31,394 bases of DNA from a virus. The stretch lies in the IMG/VR virus record IMGVR_UViG_3300020411_001441, positions 1-31,394 of that record. One strand, given 5' to 3'. Below are positions 1 through 5,277 of the stretch, in pieces. The notes below the pieces were generated by a model. That model saw nothing but the letters and a program-made list of their open reading frames with translations, was not told where the DNA came from and made no database searches. Within the stretch, counting starts at the first letter, position 1; each line of letters starts with the position of its first letter. Position numbers and translations under genes: made by a program.

Positions 1-39
1 TATGACTGTTTCTTTAATAATACTAACTGCGAGGAGTAA
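1..39 (+). CDS. Possible 3' end of an upstream gene (partial)
   Basis: Frame 1 is open from the first base and stops with TAA at 37-39, three bases before the next ATG. The last two codons (GAG GAG) would double as the Shine-Dalgarno of the next gene, which is how tightly packed genes in this window are joined. Only 12 residues are visible, so no function can be given. Frame 2 is also open here, so the reading frame is uncertain. Confidence 0.3.
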   Translation, partial: YDCFFNNTNCEE

Positions 40-41
40 TT

Positions 42-542
42 ATGGCACTAGAAGAAACTGAAATAAATGTTGGAGGAGTTAAATTTAAAGGAGTTTACAT
101 TGCTGTAGTACTTGGTTTTGTATCTACTATTGCAGGTACTATATGGACAGCAAGTGAATTATACAGCAGACTAGAGGCAGTTGAAGCTTACGAAATTCCA
201 GACACAACACCTCTACATGAGGATATAGAATTAATTAAGCAAGAACTTGAAGATAACGATGTAAAGAGTCTTCAAGGAAAACTAGCAGAGCTAGGAACTA
301 ATTTAAAAACTATTATCGAACAGCAAAAAGAACTTTTACTCATAAAAGAAAGAGTAGTACAAGCAGAAAAGGATGTAGAAGCTATGAGGGCCACAGTACA
401 AGAAGCCAGACTCATAGCAGATAAAGTAGAGGGCTTTGAAACTTATCTAAAACAGTTTGATTCAAAGTTTGAAAGAGTAAATAAAGAAATTGATGATATA
501 TGGCTAGGAATGGATGAATTATCTAACCCTCTGGGAGGTTGA
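42..542 (+). CDS. Single-pass membrane protein with long coiled coil (unknown; spanin/holin-like layout)
   Basis: A 166-residue protein with a short hydrophilic N-terminus, one hydrophobic segment at about residues 16-39 (GVYIAVVLGFVSTIAGTIW) and then a charged, heptad-rich region to about residue 157 that should form a coiled coil. The start is supported by GAGGAG five bases upstream. The layout resembles inner-membrane spanins (Rz-like) or accessory holin-type proteins, but no family motif is visible and no partner lipoprotein was found. The segment after the helix (IWTASELYSRLEAVE) resembles that of the next gene (VWWASGVQASVERLE), so the two may be related by duplication. Function unknown; a role at the host membrane is inferred from layout only. 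Confidence 0.75.
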   Translation: MALEETEINVGGVKFKGVYIAVVLGFVSTIAGTIWTASELYSRLEAVEAYEIPDTTPLHEDIELIKQELEDNDVKSLQGKLAELGTNLKTIIEQQKELLLIKERVVQAEKDVEAMRATVQEARLIADKVEGFETYLKQFDSKFERVNKEIDDIWLGMDELSNPLGG

Positions 543-554
543 TAAAAATAATCC

Positions 555-584
555 TTGACTTTTCTTAGGACATTTTGATATAAT
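555..584 (+). promoter_or_regulatory. Promoter P1, sigma70-like with extended -10
   Basis: TTGACT (555-560) and TATAAT (579-584) are separated by 18 nt, and TG at 576-577 gives an extended -10. It lies in the only sizeable gap of this region (543-632). Transcription would start near 591 and cover the second membrane protein, the small ORFs, the lipase and the large terminase. It has the same architecture as the promoters at 3668 and 27398. Confidence 0.85.
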
Positions 585-632
585 ACTTATAAATTTTTTG
601 TACTTTAATAAGTGCTAGCAGGAATAATAGTC

Positions 633-872
633 ATGACCCCAAAACTAGACAAAATCCAGATAGGAACTTTACTAGCCCTTACAGTACAGTTTGCGGGTAT
701 AGTATGGTGGGCCTCCGGAGTTCAAGCCTCAGTAGAGAGGTTAGAAAGTCTTCATAGGGCTGTTGACCATGATCGAGTTGAGTTTTATCAAAGAATGTCT
801 GTTGTTGAAACAAAAGTTGAAACCAACAAACAAATTTTAGAAAGGCTCGAAAGAAAAATTGACCAGATGTAA
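633..872 (+). CDS. Small single-pass membrane protein with coiled coil (unknown)
   Basis: A 79-residue protein beginning MTPKLDK. One hydrophobic helix at about residues 9-29 is followed by a charged heptad-like tail (VERLESLHRAVDH ... ILERLERKIDQM) likely to form a coiled coil. An in-frame GTG at 612 would add seven residues, but ATG 633 is preferred because AGGAA (620-624) sits eight bases before it. It is the first gene behind promoter P1. Size and layout would fit a holin-like, spanin-like or envelope-anchoring protein. It shares architecture and a helix-flanking motif with the gene at 42-542, suggesting paralogy. No family can be named from sequence alone. Confidence 0.75.
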   Translation: MTPKLDKIQIGTLLALTVQFAGIVWWASGVQASVERLESLHRAVDHDRVEFYQRMSVVETKVETNKQILERLERKIDQM

Positions 873-884
873 AAGGAGTACTAT

Positions 885-1070
885 ATGGCTGAAGGATACG
901 TAATGGCTCAAGAAGAACTAGATGAATTTCGCAACAGAGTCGAACTTCTAGGAAAGAAAGGGTATACGTTAGGTTATGAAGTAACCAACATTGAAGAAGG
1001 AAAGTTCTTAGTAAAATATATTGGAGAACATGATTTTGAAGAAATAGCACGTATTGATGCAGGGGAATAA
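885..1070 (+). CDS. Small acidic protein, unknown
   Basis: A 61-residue acidic soluble protein (MAEGYVMAQEELDEFRNR...). AAGGAG at 874-879 lies just upstream of the ATG, and the gene follows the previous stop by 12 bases. The centre (GYTLGYEVTNIEEGKFLVKYIGE) alternates like a small beta-sheet after an N-terminal helix. No recognised domain, signal peptide or membrane segment. It appears to be co-transcribed from P1 with the membrane proteins and lipase. Confidence 0.7.
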   Translation: MAEGYVMAQEELDEFRNRVELLGKKGYTLGYEVTNIEEGKFLVKYIGEHDFEEIARIDAGE

Positions 1071-1079
1071 GGAGGAAAT

Positions 1080-1268
1080 ATGGAATACGAAACTAAAGAT
1101 GTAAAAGCAAAAAGCACTTCAGAAGCAAAAGTAGCTCCTGCTGCTGCAAAATTTGTACAGCCGGGACCCGGAGCAGAATTTTTTACTATCATGGATGTTG
1201 ATGGTAATAAATATGAGCAGTTTGCAACAATGGCGGAAGCCGAGGCAGCTTTGGCTGCAGGGAGTTAA
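1080..1268 (+). CDS. Small protein, unknown
   Basis: A 62-residue protein with a Lys/Ala/Ser-rich, probably flexible N-terminal third (about residues 1-24) and a compact C-terminal part (FFTIMDVDGNKYEQFATMAEAEAALAAG). The latter reads as a short beta-hairpin with an Asp/Gly turn followed by an alanine-rich helix. AAGGAGG directly upstream (1070-1076) is a strong ribosome binding site. No known family recognised. Its last codons carry the Shine-Dalgarno for the cysteine-rich microprotein that follows. Confidence 0.65.
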   Translation: MEYETKDVKAKSTSEAKVAPAAAKFVQPGPGAEFFTIMDVDGNKYEQFATMAEAEAALAAGS

Positions 1269-1270
1269 AG

Positions 1271-1360
1271 ATGGAACTTTGTACTTGTGATTCTTGCGAG
1301 TGCGAAACCGTACTAGAGTGTGAAACTATAGATTGCGGTTGCTGTGAGCATGGAGAGTAA
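1271..1360 (+). CDS. Cysteine-rich 29-residue microprotein
   Basis: An ORF of 29 codons with eight cysteines at residues 4, 6, 9, 11, 17, 22, 24 and 25, i.e. C-x-C-x2-C-x-C-x5-C-x4-C-x-C-C. It is also rich in Glu/Asp and has almost no basic residues. GGGAG at 1260-1264 lies six bases upstream of the ATG, and its TAA (1358-1360) directly abuts the ATG of the lipase, whose Shine-Dalgarno (GGAG, 1352-1355) lies inside it. The spacing and tight packing argue for a real gene. The Cys-x-Cys pattern suggests metal binding of metallothionein type or a disulfide knot; both are inference. Confidence 0.6.
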   Translation: MELCTCDSCECETVLECETIDCGCCEHGE

Positions 1361-2107
1361 ATGGATTTAGCTGCTTACTTATCTGAGATGGCACGATTAG
1401 CATATCTTGAACCTCAACAGTTTGATGAAGAATTTGTTGAGCTACCTGGGTATGTTAATCGTGAGTTTATCTGTGCCGATAATGCAGAAGGCTATATAAT
1501 TGAATTCGAAGATACTGTAATACTATCTTTTAGAGGCACTCAACCTTCTCAACTAAAAGATATTACTGCGGATCTAAAATTTTGGAGAATAGATCCTAGT
1601 AGTAATGGAGAAAAGATACATTCAGGCTTCTGGAAAGAAGCTTTTTCTTTATTTCCTCTTGTAGTAGCAAAAACACAAGAACTAAGACACAAACCCTTTC
1701 TCATCACAGGACATAGCCTTGGTGGGGCAATAGCCGTAGTAATGACAGGATTTTTATTGGATATAGGATATAATATTCAACATCTCTACACCTATGGGCA
1801 ACCTAGAGTTGGCAATAAAAAGTTTTGTAGTAAAATTGATAGAGAATGTAACTGGCAACGATTTGTTAATAACAATGATATAGTACCTAGAGTGCCTTTA
1901 AAAGCAGGATGGCTGTTTAGTGACGGAGGTAATTTAAATTATATCAATTGTTACGGTCAGGTACGAAACCTTACTTGGTGGCAAAGCATAAAAGACTCTT
2001 TCAGGGGCAGATGGTTTGCTTGGAAAAAGAAACAATGGTTTGACTCCTTTTATGACCATGCAATATGGTTATATAGAGACTTACTAGAAGACGCGAGTAA
2101 AAAATGA
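1361..2107 (+). CDS. Lipase/esterase, class-3-type alpha/beta hydrolase
   Basis: A 248-residue protein with the hallmarks of class-3 lipases: FRGT at 57-60 (oxyanion-hole strand and turn), the nucleophile elbow GHSLGG at 117-122 with catalytic Ser119, YGQPRVGN at 145-152, Asp173 in NNNDIVPRVP, and a C-terminal His233 in YDHAIWLY. The Ser-Asp-His triad is complete and in the usual order, so the enzyme should be active on acyl esters such as lipids or phospholipids. No signal peptide or membrane segment is evident; export would need a holin-type route or lysis. It lies between a cysteine-rich microprotein and the terminase, downstream of two single-helix membrane proteins, and shares an ATGA overlap with the next gene. 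A role in damaging the envelope at exit is a plausible inference; modification of the particle or of host lipids is the alternative. Confidence 0.88.
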   Translation: MDLAAYLSEMARLAYLEPQQFDEEFVELPGYVNREFICADNAEGYIIEFEDTVILSFRGTQPSQLKDITADLKFWRIDPSSNGEKIHSGFWKEAFSLFPLVVAKTQELRHKPFLITGHSLGGAIAVVMTGFLLDIGYNIQHLYTYGQPRVGNKKFCSKIDRECNWQRFVNNNDIVPRVPLKAGWLFSDGGNLNYINCYGQVRNLTWWQSIKDSFRGRWFAWKKKQWFDSFYDHAIWLYRDLLEDASKK

Positions 2108-2343
2108 ATAAAACATGGCACGGAGCAGTAGCTACGACTTGTCATCACATAATACTAAGATTAATTGACGAGACAGACGGCAAAATGAACCCCGAAACCT
2201 TCTCTCCTGATCAGCTTCAGGATTTTAATATTGCAGCAGCTTACTTAGAAATGTATGCGGCTGCAATAAGTAATGGTCTAATAAAAGAAGCTCCAGAAGA
2301 GCCTTTTGGATATTTTATGGAACAACCAAAGATAGTTCACTAA
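2104..2343 (+). CDS. Small helical protein upstream of terminase, unknown
   Basis: A 79-residue protein starting in the ATGA overlap with the lipase stop and ending in the TAATG overlap with the large terminase, so all three are translationally coupled. It is mostly helical (residues 8-24 and 38-60), ending in a Pro/Glu-rich segment. Its position fits a terminase small subunit, but it is much shorter than usual (typically 140-200 residues) and no helix-turn-helix is convincing. The small-subunit idea is a positional guess only. Confidence 0.65.
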   Translation: MNKTWHGAVATTCHHIILRLIDETDGKMNPETFSPDQLQDFNIAAAYLEMYAAAISNGLIKEAPEEPFGYFMEQPKIVH

Positions 2344-3644
2344 TGTTAGAAATAAGTAGAGCAGACGTATTAGGGGAAGAACTATTAGAGTATTCCCCCG
2401 AAAATAGATTTATAAAACTCCCTGTAACTCCTTACTTAGACTTGTTAGGAGTTGATCCAATAGCTTCTCAAAAGGGAGTAATAAATGCGATTAATAACCC
2501 TAAGTACAGATTTGTATGTGCCGCACTATCAAGGCGGCAGGGTAAAACTTATATAGCAAATATTATCGGGCAATTAACTGTTCTTGTTCCTGGTAGCCAT
2601 GTACTACTTATGTCTCCAAACTATTCTCTTTCTCAAATTTCTTTTGATTTACAAAGAAACTTAATTAAACATTTTGACTTGGAAGTAGTGAGAGATAACG
2701 CAAAAGACAGAGTTATAGAATTGTCTAATAACTCTACGATAAGAATGGGGTCTATAAATCAAGTAGACTCAGTTGTTGGTAGAAGTTACGACTTAATTAT
2801 ATTTGATGAAGCAGCTTTAACAGACGGTCGTGAAGCTTTTAATGTAGCGTTACGTCCCACACTGGATAAAGACAATAGTAAAGCACTCTTTATCTCTACA
2901 CCCCGAGGAAGAAATAATTGGTTTGCGGACTTTTTTCATCGTGGTTTTAATGATGAATTTCCAGAATGGGTTTCTATAAAAGCAACGTACCATGAGAACC
3001 CTCGACTAAGCGAAGACGATATTATAGAAGCAAAGAAATCTATGTCTACTGCTGAGTTTGCTCAAGAATATTTAGCAGATTTTAACACTTATGAAGGACA
3101 GATTTGGAATTTTGATTATGAGAATTGCGTTACTAATGTAGATCAATTTAATCCTGAAGGTATGGATGTATTTGCAGGACTTGACGTAGGGTATAAAGAT
3201 CCTACGGCTTTTTGTGTCATAGCGTATGATTGGGAATCAGAAAAATATTATTTAGTTGATGAATATATAGATGCAGAAAAGACAACGGAGCAACATGCAA
3301 CAGAAATACAAAAACTTATTGATAAATGGGATATCGACTATATCTACATCGATTCAGCAGCTCAGCAGACTAGATTCGACTTCGCCCAGAACTACGACAT
3401 TACAACAATTAACGCCAAAAAATCGGTTCTGGATGGAATTGCACATGTCGCAAATATTGTAGATAATAAAAATCTTTTTGTTAGTCAAAAATGCGAGCAC
3501 TCTTTAGAGTGCCTAGATCAATATCAGTGGGACCCTAATCCTAATTTGTTAAGAGAGAAACCTAAACACGATAGATTTTCTCATATGTCAGATGCGCTAC
3601 GTTACGCTTTGTACAGCTTTGAGATTTCTGCAGGTACTTTTTAA
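2343..3644 (+). CDS. terL: Terminase large subunit
   Basis: A 433-residue DNA-packaging motor. The ATPase domain has Walker A SRRQGKT (63-69), Walker B LIIFDE (151-156) with the catalytic Glu, and the coupling motif FISTP (183-187). The C-terminal RNase H-like nuclease has the expected acidic residues: Asp281 in AGLDVGYKDPT, Asp337 in YIYIDSAA and Asp417 in HMSDALRYAL. The length is normal for the family. It translocates DNA into the prohead through the portal and cuts the concatemer. Its start overlaps the preceding stop by one base (TAATG). Promoter P2 lies immediately downstream, so terminase belongs to the P1 transcript rather than the head-gene transcript. Confidence 0.97.
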   Translation: MLEISRADVLGEELLEYSPENRFIKLPVTPYLDLLGVDPIASQKGVINAINNPKYRFVCAALSRRQGKTYIANIIGQLTVLVPGSHVLLMSPNYSLSQISFDLQRNLIKHFDLEVVRDNAKDRVIELSNNSTIRMGSINQVDSVVGRSYDLIIFDEAALTDGREAFNVALRPTLDKDNSKALFISTPRGRNNWFADFFHRGFNDEFPEWVSIKATYHENPRLSEDDIIEAKKSMSTAEFAQEYLADFNTYEGQIWNFDYENCVTNVDQFNPEGMDVFAGLDVGYKDPTAFCVIAYDWESEKYYLVDEYIDAEKTTEQHATEIQKLIDKWDIDYIYIDSAAQQTRFDFAQNYDITTINAKKSVLDGIAHVANIVDNKNLFVSQKCEHSLECLDQYQWDPNPNLLREKPKHDRFSHMSDALRYALYSFEISAGTF

Positions 3645-3667
3645 TGGTACTAGATAAAAAATAACTC

Positions 3668-3697
3668 TTGACTTTTATACCTTATCTTTGGTATAAT
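3668..3697 (+). promoter_or_regulatory. Promoter P2, sigma70-like with extended -10
   Basis: TTGACT (3668-3673), an 18-nt spacer with TGG just before TATAAT (3692-3697), followed by a T run. The 15 bases TTTGGTATAATTTTT are identical to those of the promoter at 27398. The predicted start near 3704 leaves a leader of only about 16 nt before the ATG at 3720, with no clear Shine-Dalgarno. It would drive the HNH, portal, capsid and connector genes. Confidence 0.88.
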
Positions 3698-3719
3698 TTT
3701 TGAATGTGAAAAATAGTAA

Positions 3720-4094
3720 ATGAACCTAAAGAGAGACCTAGTAAAATACGTTAGAGATAAAGCAAAGTCAAGATACCAGAAGGGTACGAATTGTTTTATC
3801 TGCGCGACAGAGGAGAACCTAGATTTTCATCACTATTACGGATTAACGGAACTGCTGGAGATATGGTTACGGAAAAATAAAATAGTTATATCTACAGCAG
3901 AGGAAATAATGGAGGTACGAGATACCTTTATAGAAGAACATAATTCGGAACTGTACGATGAGGCAGTAACCCTTTGTCATACTCATCATCTAAAACTTCA
4001 TTCAATTTATGGTAAACGTCCTAAGTTGATAACCGGCCCCAAACAAAAACGTTGGGTAGAAAAGCAAAGAGATAAGTATGGCATGGTACAGTAA
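3720..4094 (+). CDS. HNH endonuclease
   Basis: A 124-residue protein with the HNH/treble-clef layout: CFIC (Cys25, Cys28), LDFHHYY with the probable catalytic His37/His38, and CHTHHLKLH where Cys86 and His89 complete the zinc site and His94 is a further candidate metal ligand. HNH proteins next to terminase and portal genes assist terminase cleavage during packaging in HK97-like phages, which is the likely role here. The N-terminus is basic, suited to DNA binding. The start lies about 16 nt after the predicted transcription start of P2 with no strong ribosome binding site. The 3' end overlaps the portal gene by 17 bases. Confidence 0.88.
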   Translation: MNLKRDLVKYVRDKAKSRYQKGTNCFICATEENLDFHHYYGLTELLEIWLRKNKIVISTAEEIMEVRDTFIEEHNSELYDEAVTLCHTHHLKLHSIYGKRPKLITGPKQKRWVEKQRDKYGMVQ

Positions 4095-5277
4095 TATATT
4101 TAGAGGCCGAACAGACGAAGAAAAGCTTAATCCTGCTCAAGTATTTATCTCCCAAGAAGAGGGAATGGTTTTAGGCTCGACTGAGAATATTAGAAATTAT
4201 ACCGCCGCATATGAACAGTTTGAAGTAGTAAATAGAGCGGTAAATTTAGTTGTAGATGATGTAGCAGAAATAAAAGTAGATGTAGGAGATAAATTAGCAT
4301 TACAGTCTATTCAAAAGAATATACGGAGATCACGGGTTGATCTTTTACTTAATTTAGAGCCGAATCCCTTTCAAGACATTAACACTTTCAAAAGAAACTT
4401 AGTTATTGATCTTTTAATGGATGGTAATATTTTTGTTTACTTTGATGGAGCGCATTTATATCAATTACCTGCTAAAAATGTAGAGATTGAAACAAGCGAA
4501 AGATCTTACATCAACGCTTTTATTTATGACGGTAAGTTATCGTATAGTCCAGAAGAGATAATACATATTAAAGAAAACTCTTTCGAATCTATGTATAGAG
4601 GAGTACCTAGGCTTAAGCCTGCTTGGGAAAGAATGCAGCTTCTAGGTTCTATGAAGAATTTTCAAAAGAACTTTTTTAAGAATGGAGCAGTTCCGGGACT
4701 TGTACTAAAAAGCCCGAATACTTTGAGTGAAAAGATCAAAGAAAGAATGTTAGCAGCGTGGAGATCAAGATATAATCCTAACGCTGGAGGACACAGACCT
4801 CTTATTTTAGACGGAGGTTTAGAAGTTGAGAATTTGAACGCTGTTAATTTCAGAGAGTTAGATTTTCAACAGTCCATAGAAGAGAATGAAAAAACTATTT
4901 TAGAAGCTATTGGAGTTCCTCCTATTCTTTTAAATAGTGGTAATAATGCAAATATTCGACCTAATCATAGGCTATATTACTTAGAGACGGTACTTCCTAT
5001 AGTTAGAAAAATGAACTTTGCATTTGAAAGATACTTTGGATATGATTTGCAAGAAGATATTAGTAATATTCCTGCACTTCGACCTGAGTTACAAGATGAA
5101 GCCGCATACTATTCTACTTTAGTAAACGGTGGAGTCATGAGTCCTAATGAAGCTAGACAAGCTTTGAGACTAGAACCTGTAGAAGGGCATGACGATCTTA
5201 GAGTACCTGCAAACATAGCAGGCTCTGCTGCAAACCCTTCTGAAGGTGGTAGACCTGAGGAAACGAATGACGGATAA
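4078..5277 (+). CDS. Portal protein (HK97/lambda-like family)
   Basis: A 399-residue protein matching HK97-type portals: the N-terminal FEVVNRAVNLVVDDVA, the core LLLNLEPNPFQDINTFKR, YRGVPRLKPA and NFFKNGAVPGLVL, then LEAIGVPPILL and a C-terminal clip/crown region ending Gly/Pro/Glu-rich. It forms the dodecameric ring at the capsid vertex for DNA passage and tail joining. The length is typical of the family. ATG 4078 falls inside the end of the HNH gene, an overlap suggesting coupled translation. The end overlaps the capsid fusion ORF; GAGG at 5257-5260 within the portal gene is that ORF's Shine-Dalgarno. Confidence 0.96.
   Translation: MAWYSNIFRGRTDEEKLNPAQVFISQEEGMVLGSTENIRNYTAAYEQFEVVNRAVNLVVDDVAEIKVDVGDKLALQSIQKNIRRSRVDLLLNLEPNPFQDINTFKRNLVIDLLMDGNIFVYFDGAHLYQLPAKNVEIETSERSYINAFIYDGKLSYSPEEIIHIKENSFESMYRGVPRLKPAWERMQLLGSMKNFQKNFFKNGAVPGLVLKSPNTLSEKIKERMLAAWRSRYNPNAGGHRPLILDGGLEVENLNAVNFRELDFQQSIEENEKTILEAIGVPPILLNSGNNANIRPNHRLYYLETVLPIVRKMNFAFERYFGYDLQEDISNIPALRPELQDEAAYYSTLVNGGVMSPNEARQALRLEPVEGHDDLRVPANIAGSAANPSEGGRPEETNDG

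Noticed and set aside
525-541. Short inverted repeat (CCTC/GAGG) at the end of the first gene as a terminator
   Set aside because: Stem of four pairs, extended only with a bulge, and no U-tract; promoter P1 follows directly but termination there cannot be supported.
2104-2343. Terminase small subunit
   Set aside because: Position fits, but 79 residues is short and no DNA-binding helix-turn-helix or oligomerisation pattern is visible; left as unknown.
5246-5266. GTG start 7 codons upstream of the capsid fusion
   Set aside because: ATG 5267 has GAGG at the right distance; GTG 5246 has no suitable ribosome binding site, and the extension is just portal overlap.
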